NCBI RefSeq assembly: GCF_900115975.1
Contig: NZ_FOYM01000006.1
Location: 1-64,000, forward strand
Length of the DNA: 64,000 bases
Source: Desulfoscipio geothermicus DSM 3669
GTDB taxonomy: Bacteria; Bacillota; Desulfotomaculia; Desulfotomaculales; Desulfallaceae
Reading direction: 5' to 3'
The notes beneath the pieces are model-generated. The model saw only the letters and a program-made list of their open reading frames with translations, searched no databases and had not been told where the DNA came from. Of this stretch, positions 8,645 through 16,678 are shown piece after piece. The stretch's first letter is position 1, and each line of letters opens with the position of its first letter. The translations under genes and the position numbers were made by a program.

Positions 8645-9550
8645 TTACCATACTACCTTACAAGCCACTCCCATTCTTCGAAACCATCTTTCTAATTCCT
8701 GCATTCTCTCTCGTGAAGGAGGGGATAGATGAGAAAGAGGAAAGATAAGACCAAAAAGTTTATATTTGCTCGCACCTAGACGATGATAAGGAAGAATCTC
8801 CAATCTTAAAAATGACTTATTCTTTATGAATTCCCCTAAACTAACAAGATTTAATGGTTCATCGTTGTAGCCAGGTATCAACGGAAATCTAATTACCACA
8901 TTAGAATTTAATTTAATTAAATTCTTTAGATTTTCCAATATTAGTTTGTTATCTTGACCTGTTAGGTCTTTATGTTTAATAGAATCCATGTGTTTTATAT
9001 CATACAAAAACCAATCTACTTGATTAGCCAGTTCCTTAAGCAAAGACCAAGGGCCATAACCACTTGTATCCAAAGCAACATTTATGTTTTTTTCTTTAAG
9101 ACTCTTTATCAATTCAATCAAAAAATCCCCTTGCATAAGAGGCTCTCCTCCGGAAATGGTAACTCCTCCGCCGGAAGTTTCGTAAAATGGTCTCTCTCTT
9201 TCAACTTCTTCTAAAATTTGTTCTACTCCCATGTACGTGCCCACCTTTTTTAATGCCTTTGAATAACAGGCTTGTAGACACTGTTCACATAAATTGCATT
9301 TTTCTTTGCAAAAATCCACACTGCCTTTTTCATTTAAAAACAATGCTTTCAAGGAACATACTTTTAGACATTCTTTACATTCCGGAGGGCACAAAAAGGG
9401 ATCAAAGGTAAGTTCAGGAAAAAACTTCTGAGTATCAGGATTTGCACACCAAAGACAACGTAGTGGGCAACCCTTAAAAAAAATAGTGCTTCTAATGCCA
9501 GGGCCATCTTGAATGCTATAGTGTTGAATACTGTGAATAAGTCCCTTCAT
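8645..9550 (-). CDS. Glycyl radical enzyme activating enzyme (radical SAM)
   Basis: This protein should put the glycyl radical onto the enzyme encoded just upstream. The radical SAM motif GCPLRCLWC gives CxxxCxxC near residue 30 after YSIQDGPGIRST. Two extra ferredoxin-like Cys clusters follow (CPPECKECLKVC and CNLCEQCLQAC), as in activases of the diol dehydratase, choline lyase and isethionate lyase group, and unlike the short PFL activase. GGVTISGGEP and the later SAM-fold strands are intact. I take ATG 9550 as start because MKGLIHSIQHYSIQDG matches family N-termini; the frame is open 24 codons further up, and an AGGAG lies about 19 bases before 9550, unusually far. Confidence 0.92.
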   Translation of the reverse strand: MKGLIHSIQHYSIQDGPGIRSTIFFKGCPLRCLWCANPDTQKFFPELTFDPFLCPPECKECLKVCSLKALFLNEKGSVDFCKEKCNLCEQCLQACYSKALKKVGTYMGVEQILEEVERERPFYETSGGGVTISGGEPLMQGDFLIELIKSLKEKNINVALDTSGYGPWSLLKELANQVDWFLYDIKHMDSIKHKDLTGQDNKLILENLKNLIKLNSNVVIRFPLIPGYNDEPLNLVSLGEFIKNKSFLRLEILPYHRLGASKYKLFGLIFPLSHLSPPSRERMQELERWFRRMGVACKVVW

Positions 9551-9657
9551 AGCTATAATTTCGTACTCACTCCTCGTAAGATAATAATTACCAAAGTAAA
9601 TTTTATCCAGAAGTGGACACAACCTGTATATCTATATCCACAACTCACTACTTGGAG

Positions 9658-12018
9658 CTATATCTCAAGTTCGCTGCGGGCTATAATTTCATCTTGCATT
9701 TCCTTGCTTAACTGGGTGAATAAAGCCACATAAGCAGCTACCCGTACCATTAGGTCGGGATACTTTTCCGGGTACTTTTGTGCTTCCCGCAGCAATTCAA
9801 CATTAACTACATTTACTTGGATGTGAAACCCACCAAGTTCCATAAAAGTACGAACATAGCTAGCTAGCTTTATAATTTTTTCCTCGCCTTTTAAGGTAGA
9901 CACTGGAAACTTGACATTAAGAAGTGTACCATTAGCCACCTGCACATGATCTAGTTTTGCTACTGAGCGAGCTACTGCTGTTGGCCCTCTCCTAATACGG
10001 CCTTGAGCAGGTGAACAAGCATCTGAAAGTGGGTCATTACATTTCCGTCCGTCGGCTGTTACTACCCCTTGACCAAATGGGACATGGGCTGATATAGAGA
10101 ATAACCCCGGGATAAACTTTCCACCCCGACGGTTTTGGTAACGAAATACTTCTTCACAGTAATGCTGAGATATAAGACGGGCCAGGCTGTCTACCTGGTC
10201 GTTATCATTACCATACTTGGGAGAATCATTTAAAAGAAGCAACCTAATATTTTCTTTGCCTACAAAGTTACTCTTAACTGCATTAAGAAGTTCGGAAGGT
10301 TTTAAACGCTTGTGTTCAAAAATATGGCTATTAATAGCCGCTAAAGAGTCTGCCGCAGTAGCTAATCCAATACCCTGAATACCCGTAAAATTATAACACG
10401 CGCCACCCGAATTTAATTCCTGCCCTTTTTCTAAACAATCATCAATTAAAACACTTTCAAAGGGAAGGGGGAGAACCTTACGATGGGCATCTTCCACGAC
10501 ATGTAAAGCTGTTACTAAAAGGCGAACAGCTGAAGCAACCTGCGTACGATAAGCATATAAAAAATCATCAAATGTACCAAAACTTTCAAAATTACCTGTA
10601 GGTGGCCCTAGCCTCTGACCAGATTTCATATCTATTCCATCGTTCATTGCTAATTCAACACATTTGCCAAAATTGATCAAGCCAGCATTGTGCCACCCCC
10701 ATGTTTTACCAGGGACAGAACTTTCTACACAACCGACAAAAGCATAATTACGCGCATCCTGCAACGGTATACCAAGGCTTAATAAAATATCAAGACCGAT
10801 ATGAGCATTAAATATTTTCGGTTTCATTGTATGCGGAATAAGAGAACATGCCTTAGCAAGAAAGTCGTTACTCATTTCTTTAGTGTACAAGACACCAATA
10901 TCGGGTTGGGGTAGCTTAACTCTCTCCTCAACCTCTAGGATTAGTTCAGAAAGCTCATTTGTGGCATCCCTACCCTCAGGTGTAAAACCACCTACTTGCG
11001 GAGCCTGCGTGATAGGAAAACCTCCATAATAGGATGCAGCCGTATTATTATATAGCTTAATAATTTCATTACACTTAATCCAGAAGGATTCTAATAGGGA
11101 AAGAACCTTTTCCTTATCCATAACCCCCTTTTCTATATCAGTTTTGTAATAGGGGTATAGGTACTGGTCCATTCTTCCAAGAGTTACAGCTAAGCCATTT
11201 TGGTTAATATAACAAATTAGATGTATAAACCATAAAGATTGCAAAGCTTCATGAAAAGTTTGAGCAGGTTCAGCGGGTACTCTTTTACATACTCGAACAA
11301 TTTCCTCCAAGGCCGCTTTCCTCTTTGTAGAACATGATGACATCTGGCTCTCAGCCAAATCAGCATAGCGCTTTGCAAAATAGATAACGGCTTCACATGA
11401 TATTTTTACAGCTTTGTAAAATACATATTGGTCAAATTCCTCTGGGTTAGTTAGGTCAAGTTTTTTTTGTTTTTCATCAATCTCAGCCAAAATATTGCGT
11501 AGACCCTTACGCAAGACCTTTTCATAGTTCGGCAAGTAGTGTCCAATTCCGCCCGTTAGCATGTTTTCAAAAGCAATAAGCTTAGCTTCTCTGGCGGCTT
11601 TTACTTCCTCTGGCATTGCTGCAAGAGCCACATCTTCAACTGCTTTGCCCCTCCAATAAGGAAGAAGGTCAGACAGAATTTTTTTGTCTTCTTTACATAC
11701 ATTAAAGCGATCACCGTCACGCCTATTGAAATCATCAAGTTGTTCGAGTACCCATTGCCAGGAAAATTCTGGATAAATTGGGGCTGAAAAGGGTTCAGGC
11801 CCAAGCCCTCCCACAATTAGTTCATAGTCTTTAATATATATAGTCATTTTACTAAGAATTTTTTTAAGCATTAAAGCTCTACGCATTATAGTTGGAAGAC
11901 CTTCGCTCTCCTTGTGGACTTCAGTAACTAAAACAACGCGCTCCGTGGTTAGTTTTGGCTGGCGCAACTTTTTCAAACAAGCTTCACGAAATCTCTTTCT
12001 TTCAACATCAATAGACAT
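9658..12018 (-). CDS. Glycyl radical enzyme (pyruvate formate-lyase-like) with Ala at the radical site
   Basis: A 786-residue protein of the PFL/diol dehydratase family, full length. The active-site loop FVGCVESS has the thiyl Cys430 and Glu432. GGACYNFTGIQG, found near the active site in C-C, C-O and C-S cleaving members, is present. The C-terminal radical loop should read RV-[SA]-G-Y; here it is MVRVAAYVALF with Ala762 (codon GCT, 9735-9733) in place of the radical Gly. The flanks (R759, Y763, LSKEMQDEIIAR) align without gaps. As written it cannot form the usual glycyl radical. Subtype is unclear: length fits hydroxyproline or propanediol dehydratase and related lyases, and TRAP neighbours recall isethionate or dihydroxypropanesulfonate lyases. 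The start has an AAAGGAGG site. Confidence 0.92.
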   Translation of the reverse strand: MSIDVERKRFREACLKKLRQPKLTTERVVLVTEVHKESEGLPTIMRRALMLKKILSKMTIYIKDYELIVGGLGPEPFSAPIYPEFSWQWVLEQLDDFNRRDGDRFNVCKEDKKILSDLLPYWRGKAVEDVALAAMPEEVKAAREAKLIAFENMLTGGIGHYLPNYEKVLRKGLRNILAEIDEKQKKLDLTNPEEFDQYVFYKAVKISCEAVIYFAKRYADLAESQMSSCSTKRKAALEEIVRVCKRVPAEPAQTFHEALQSLWFIHLICYINQNGLAVTLGRMDQYLYPYYKTDIEKGVMDKEKVLSLLESFWIKCNEIIKLYNNTAASYYGGFPITQAPQVGGFTPEGRDATNELSELILEVEERVKLPQPDIGVLYTKEMSNDFLAKACSLIPHTMKPKIFNAHIGLDILLSLGIPLQDARNYAFVGCVESSVPGKTWGWHNAGLINFGKCVELAMNDGIDMKSGQRLGPPTGNFESFGTFDDFLYAYRTQVASAVRLLVTALHVVEDAHRKVLPLPFESVLIDDCLEKGQELNSGGACYNFTGIQGIGLATAADSLAAINSHIFEHKRLKPSELLNAVKSNFVGKENIRLLLLNDSPKYGNDNDQVDSLARLISQHYCEEVFRYQNRRGGKFIPGLFSISAHVPFGQGVVTADGRKCNDPLSDACSPAQGRIRRGPTAVARSVAKLDHVQVANGTLLNVKFPVSTLKGEEKIIKLASYVRTFMELGGFHIQVNVVNVELLREAQKYPEKYPDLMVRVAAYVALFTQLSKEMQDEIIARSELEI

Positions 12019-12074
12019 TATAACAATACCTCCTTTAAAATAATTAGTTTAGAAAAATAGATGTTCTTATTTTA

Positions 12075-13343
12075 TTATCTAAATATATTAGCCATATATA
12101 AAACAGTCCCGGGGAAATAAGTAACTATTAATAAAACAACAATGGACACTGCCACAAAAGGTAATACTGCCTTAACTAATCTTTCAAAAGTTGTATTAGC
12201 TATCTTACAAGCTATAAATAAGCAGACTCCTACAGGTGGCGTAGTAAGTCCAATTATTAGGTTTAACACCATTATTACTCCAAGATGTATTGGATCGATT
12301 CCTGCCGCATTAGCTATAGGAAGAAAGATTGGAGTTAAAATAAGAATACTGGCAATAGTTTCCATAAACATTCCAACAAAAAGTAATATTATATTTATTA
12401 AAAGTAAAATAACGTATTTATTAGAAGAAATACTAAGTATTAATTCACTCATCATTTGCGGGATTTGCTCATAAGTTAAAACCCACCCAAACAAAGCACC
12501 TGTGCTTACTATCATTAAGGCTGCCGCTGTAGTAGTCGCTGTCTCAATCATAATGCGTGGCAAATCTTTTAATTTTAGCTCTTTATATACAAAAAAACCA
12601 ATTATAAAAGCATAAATAACAGCAATGGCACCAGCTTCGGTTGGTGTAAATATTCCAGATAGAATTCCACCTAAGATAATTATAGGAGCAATTAAAGCAG
12701 CTATTGCATCAAAAAAACTTTTAAAAATATTTTTAAAAGATATACGGGCTTCTAATTTAGGATAGTTCCTTTTAACAGCATAATAATAACAAAGTCCCAT
12801 CTGGCTCAACCCTAATAATATTCCTGGTATTAATCCTCCTAAGAAAAGTGCCCCAATTGATTGTCCGGCAACTATTCCGTATATTACCATTACTATGCTC
12901 GGTGGTATTATCGGCCCCACACAAGAGGAAGCCGCGGTAACTGCAGCAGAAAAATCTTTATCATATCCATCTTTTTTCATCGCCGGAATAAGAACACTTC
13001 CAATAGCCGAAGTATCCGCGGTTGCTGACCCGGAAATTCCTGCAAACAGCATACTTGCCATTACATTAACAAGAGCAAACCCTCCCCTTATATAACCAAC
13101 GATCATTCTACAAAAATTAACAATCCGAGTCGTGAGGCCCCCTGCATTCATAATACCGCCAGTTAGAACAAAAAACGGAATGGCCATTAATACAAACGAA
13201 TCAAGGCCCACAAACATTCTTTGAGGAATCATAAGTGAAGAAGCATCAGAAATAGATATATACGAAAAAGAAGTAAGACCAAGTACAAATACTATTGGCA
13301 CACCAATTATTAGTAAAAATATAAATATCCATATAACTATCAA
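12075..13343 (-). CDS. dctM: TRAP transporter large permease subunit DctM
   Basis: A 422-residue membrane protein of the DctM family, about 12 membrane segments, that carries the substrate across the membrane with sodium. Family motifs include VPIVFVLGLTSF at the start, IPFFVLTGGIMN, SGSATADTSAIG and FTPTEAGAIAVIYA. It starts at a TTG (13343) with GGAGG seven bases upstream; DctQ ends 17 bases before. With DctP and DctQ it forms a tripartite importer whose genes sit between the glycyl radical enzyme and the LarA-like gene, suggesting it brings in their substrate. Confidence 0.95.
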   Translation of the reverse strand: MIVIWIFIFLLIIGVPIVFVLGLTSFSYISISDASSLMIPQRMFVGLDSFVLMAIPFFVLTGGIMNAGGLTTRIVNFCRMIVGYIRGGFALVNVMASMLFAGISGSATADTSAIGSVLIPAMKKDGYDKDFSAAVTAASSCVGPIIPPSIVMVIYGIVAGQSIGALFLGGLIPGILLGLSQMGLCYYYAVKRNYPKLEARISFKNIFKSFFDAIAALIAPIIILGGILSGIFTPTEAGAIAVIYAFIIGFFVYKELKLKDLPRIMIETATTTAAALMIVSTGALFGWVLTYEQIPQMMSELILSISSNKYVILLLINIILLFVGMFMETIASILILTPIFLPIANAAGIDPIHLGVIMVLNLIIGLTTPPVGVCLFIACKIANTTFERLVKAVLPFVAVSIVVLLIVTYFPGTVLYMANIFR

Positions 13344-13360
13344 AATAATCCTCCTTATGA

Positions 13361-13855
13361 TTAAACTTCTTTCTCAAGAAACCAAGAACTTATAACAAAA
13401 AAGAACATCAAGATTACGCCCATGGGGATTGCTCCATATGCTAAACCCATTGGGATTCTTAAAGCAGGACTTAATTGATTTCTGCTAGTAACAAGATAGA
13501 TAAGATCAAAACTATATACTATTACCACCACAAGAAAAACAACAATTAAAAATTTTCCCAATATCCTTAAAGGTCTCTGTACAACCTTAGGAACCGCATC
13601 AATAAATAAACTCACACCAACAAGTTCATTTCGACGGAGCGCAAGACTACCCCCAACAAAAGCAAAGTAAACACATAAATACCTTACCAATTCCTCTATC
13701 CAAAAAAAAGAGTAACTAAAAATATAACGACTGACTACCTGAATACCTACTAATAAAACTATTACCCCAAGAGTAAATATACACATTCCTTTTGCAAAAT
13801 TTTGTACATATTTATCTATAATTTTTATTAATTTTGTTAACTTATTCCTGTCCAT
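13361..13855 (-). CDS. dctQ: TRAP transporter small permease subunit DctQ
   Basis: A 164-residue protein with four hydrophobic segments, as usual for DctQ, including the conserved WIEELVRYLCVYFAFVGGSLA stretch (EE-x5-W/Y-type family signature) and LRRNELVGV. I start it at ATG 13855, which has AAGGAG at a normal spacing, rather than the TTG seven codons upstream. It bridges DctP to DctM. Confidence 0.92.
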   Translation of the reverse strand: MDRNKLTKLIKIIDKYVQNFAKGMCIFTLGVIVLLVGIQVVSRYIFSYSFFWIEELVRYLCVYFAFVGGSLALRRNELVGVSLFIDAVPKVVQRPLRILGKFLIVVFLVVVIVYSFDLIYLVTSRNQLSPALRIPMGLAYGAIPMGVILMFFFVISSWFLEKEV

Positions 13856-13947
13856 TAAAAATAGCTCCTTGATCAAAAATTAACAACTTACGCATAAAGT
13901 GAAGGAATATATTTTTAACATACTGTTTGTAATTTAAAAAGGTTATA

Positions 13948-13973
13948 GATTGGAGTGCAAGAGCACTCCAATC
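13948..13973 (-). terminator. Hairpin between dctP and dctQ
   Basis: An 11-bp perfect stem (GATTGGAGTGC at 13948-13958 with its complement at 13963-13973) closes a 4-base loop. On the minus strand it is followed by TATAACCTTTTTAAA, a weak T-run. It lies just after the dctP stop. Such a structure would stabilise dctP mRNA or stop part of the transcripts, giving more binding protein than permease. Confidence 0.7.
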
Positions 13974-13995
13974 TCGTGTAATTTTCCTTTTTATT

Positions 13996-15033
13996 TTAAT
14001 CAACTGTCTGAATTTTAGGAATAAGGTCCTTAACCCAATCCGGTTGTTCAGCAAGATATTTATCCCAAACGGGTTTTACACATTTAATAAAAGGTTCAAA
14101 ATCTTCAGGTTTATTAAACTGGATACCTGCTTTTTTCATTTCCTCTATTCCAATATCTTCAAGTTTCAAGTATTCTTTATCTAATACTGAAACCACTTCT
14201 GGCATAACCTCGATGATTAGTTCCTGAATATCTTGAGGCAGTTTTTCCCAGTTATTTGCTGAATATAGCCATATAACACCGTTGGCAACAACGGGCATCC
14301 TGGTAATATATTTTGCATTCTCATATAACTTATCAGCATATATAGTTCCTATTGCATTTTCAGCACCATCTACAGTTCCCAGTTGAAGGGCCGTGTATAG
14401 TTCTGAATAGGCAATAGGTGTTGGATTTGCACCCATAGCTTTATAGCTATCCATATGAAGAGGTACTTCCATAAGACGAATCTTAAGACCCTTAAAATCT
14501 TCAGGTTTTTCTATAGGGCGAACATTATTAAAGGGTTCTCTAAAGATACTAGCGCCAAAATGCAATGTCTTAAAACCATACTTCATGTCAACCTTCTCTA
14601 AAAATTCTTTACCGATATCTCCATACATAACTTTCTGATAATGCTCTGACCCTTTAAAGAGAAAAGGTAGTGCAAAAGCATTAAGTTCTGGAATAAAACT
14701 TGCTCCTACTCCTAGCGTTAAGAGATTCATATCGATGGATCCCGCTTGCATACCTTCCGCTATATCTCGTTCCCCTCCAAGTTGCATAGCTGGGTATATT
14801 TTTACTTTTACTCTGCCATTACTTTTTTCCTCCATAAGCTCCTTGAATTTCAAAGAGGCATATTGATATGGATGCTCTATTGAACAAACATGAGCAAGTT
14901 TTATAATAATGGGTTCTTCTTGCGTAGCTTGTCCATCCTCTGTAGCCTTTGAAGACTGGCATCCAAAGAGAAATAAACTAGCGATAAGTAACGACATTAA
15001 TAATATGATACATTTTGCCTTGTTCAACCTCAT
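13996..15033 (-). CDS. dctP: TRAP transporter substrate-binding lipoprotein DctP
   Basis: A 345-residue extracytoplasmic binding protein. The N-terminus has a lipoprotein signal: basic start, hydrophobic stretch, and lipobox LFGC with Cys25, so it should be anchored in the membrane from outside. The DctP fold is clear: KLAHVCSIEHPYQYAS, GRVKVKIYPAMQLGG, a hinge at FREPFNNVRPIEKPEDFKG with Arg at the usual carboxylate-binding place, and GLKIRLMEVP. The Arg suggests an organic acid or sulfonate ligand. It starts at ATG 15033 behind AAGGGAGCG and is the first gene of dctPQM-glycyl radical enzyme-activase. Confidence 0.95.
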   Translation of the reverse strand: MRLNKAKCIILLMSLLIASLFLFGCQSSKATEDGQATQEEPIIIKLAHVCSIEHPYQYASLKFKELMEEKSNGRVKVKIYPAMQLGGERDIAEGMQAGSIDMNLLTLGVGASFIPELNAFALPFLFKGSEHYQKVMYGDIGKEFLEKVDMKYGFKTLHFGASIFREPFNNVRPIEKPEDFKGLKIRLMEVPLHMDSYKAMGANPTPIAYSELYTALQLGTVDGAENAIGTIYADKLYENAKYITRMPVVANGVIWLYSANNWEKLPQDIQELIIEVMPEVVSVLDKEYLKLEDIGIEEMKKAGIQFNKPEDFEPFIKCVKPVWDKYLAEQPDWVKDLIPKIQTVD

Positions 15034-15359
15034 TTAAATTTCGCTCCCTTCTATGATTAATATAATTAAGTTTAAATTTAATGTAAGCTAATGTTTAAGC
15101 CTTAATCACCTCCTTCATATTTTCACTTACAGGCGGGAAGATCTTTAGCCAGGTTGCGGGCTGTACGGGAGTCTTAAGGCACACATTATTTTGAATTGTT
15201 CCTATAGTTGCATAATTGGGACAAAACCGGTTTTTAGAAACTCAGTATCAACAACAAATGAATCAGCTTTTTTATTTCGAACCTCCATTTCAAGAATTTT
15301 TATTCAGTTGTCACATCCAACATTGAAAATCCGCTTGCAAACCTGAATTTATCTTGGAC
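15034..15359. other. Intergenic region upstream of dctP
   Basis: This 326-bp gap separates the LarA-like gene from dctP and probably holds the dctP promoter, though no convincing -35/-10 pair was seen. A possible broken short ORF lies inside it and is listed separately. Confidence 0.5.
15095..15288 (-). pseudogene. Possible frameshifted short ORF
   Basis: From ATG 15288 the frame reads MEVRNKKADSFVVDTEF then stops after FVPIMQL. A second frame continues at once with TIGTIQNNVCLKTPVQPA, TWLKIFPPV and ends MKEVIKA at TAA 15097-15095. Together they would make about 64 residues with one frame change near 15205. The amino-acid texture looks protein-like, but there is no ribosome site and I do not recognise the family. 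Confidence 0.3.
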
Positions 15360-16619
15360 TTACCACCAACCTTTCCTGATTAAATTCCCTTGGTTATCAA
15401 ATTCCAGATTTACTTCATCCAGAATCTTAAAATCCTTATTTTTCGGCAAGTTATTTAATAATGCTTGGGATACCATTAACTTGGACAGCTGCATGGTATT
15501 ATTAATAAACATGATTTTGATATCCCGGAGATTCTTCCCCTGGACGGCATTTAAACCAACCGTTATGGCGTCCAGGTCGTTTTCCATCACCAGCGGCATC
15601 TTTCCTCTGCTAAGGGAGCCTGCGGCAATTACATTGGCGTAGGTGGCCTGAAAATTAATTTTATCGGCAAAGCGGCGCGTAATCACGTCAGCAAGTCCCA
15701 TACCTAAGGCGTTGCCGTGTGAAGCGTCGGACAAATCCAGGGCCACTATATTTTCCACGCGAGGCTTCTCCTCACTGGACGCAGGGCTGGTCACCCTGCC
15801 AATTACATTAACATCAATTCCACTGCCGCTGATATTTTTACCCATCTCATCAACTATTAGCAGATCGATATGTTCAGCAGGGAGAGATGGCATTAAATCC
15901 TTTGCCAGAACTAATAGCTCAGCATCTACTTCTTCCATTTTTTCTTTCCTAACTGCTGCAATTTTTGCAGTCTGTTTTAATGCATTTTCCACTATACCCA
16001 ATCCGGCTTTTATCGGGGCCTTCTCTAGTGCAATGCGGGCAGCATAAACTATTTCAGGATATAAGCCAAAGGAATGTAATTCAGTACACCCTTTTTGTTT
16101 GCCAAGACCGATAGCTATCATTTTCATTAAGCCGCTTTCGATCCTTGCTTTAAATTTCGTATGAGGTTTTACCCTATTAATAACAAAGATCGCATCGGCA
16201 TTAAATGCGTTTTTATCCATATAAACTGCGGCACCTTTTTCGGTCCGTCCTAGTTCTACTACTTCCGTATCAGATATTATGGGAGCGCCAACAGCTTCTT
16301 CATTTATACCTAAACTATCTAAAACTTCAGTTTGTCCTTCAGCAGTACCACCACCATGACTTCCCATGGCCGGCACAATAAAAGGCTTAGCGCCTAAATC
16401 TTTAAACTCTTTTACAACAACCTTCAAAATTTTAGCAATATTTTTAATGCCCCTGCTACCGGCAGTTATAGCTACTTTTTGATCCTTATGTATTAATTGG
16501 TCTATTTCAATTTTTTTCAGTTGTTGTACTACTTCTTCTTCTATATTTTTAACTACCGGCTGAGAAAAGCTTTGGTAAATTAAATATAACCCGGGAACGT
16601 CCATAAAGCTAATAATCAT
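15360..16619 (-). CDS. LarA-like lactate racemase domain protein (DUF2088)
   Basis: A 419-residue member of the LarA/DUF2088 superfamily. LarA racemises or epimerises 2-hydroxyacids with a nickel-pincer nucleotide; relatives act on malate, phenyllactate and other hydroxy acids. Visible here are QKVAITAGSRGI, VPAMGSHGGGTAEGQ and RVKPHTKFKARIESGLMKM, with His in the positions of the catalytic region. The GSHGG form differs from the GTHR of LarA itself, so the substrate is probably not lactate. Pincer-cofactor genes larB, larC and larE are not in the window. With the D-2-hydroxyacid dehydrogenase it could interconvert the two enantiomers of an imported hydroxy acid before oxidation. Confidence 0.8.
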   Translation of the reverse strand: MIISFMDVPGLYLIYQSFSQPVVKNIEEEVVQQLKKIEIDQLIHKDQKVAITAGSRGIKNIAKILKVVVKEFKDLGAKPFIVPAMGSHGGGTAEGQTEVLDSLGINEEAVGAPIISDTEVVELGRTEKGAAVYMDKNAFNADAIFVINRVKPHTKFKARIESGLMKMIAIGLGKQKGCTELHSFGLYPEIVYAARIALEKAPIKAGLGIVENALKQTAKIAAVRKEKMEEVDAELLVLAKDLMPSLPAEHIDLLIVDEMGKNISGSGIDVNVIGRVTSPASSEEKPRVENIVALDLSDASHGNALGMGLADVITRRFADKINFQATYANVIAAGSLSRGKMPLVMENDLDAITVGLNAVQGKNLRDIKIMFINNTMQLSKLMVSQALLNNLPKNKDFKILDEVNLEFDNQGNLIRKGWW

Positions 16620-16678
16620 TCCCTTCTTAATTGAAAAATTATATTTTACCAGGTTTGGGTTAGCATATTTGCTTTAAG

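Noticed and set aside
9658-12018. Ala762 as a frame-reading mistake
   Set aside because: The codons around it were read directly from the bases; R759, Y763 and the following helix align without a gap, so Ala is what the sequence states.
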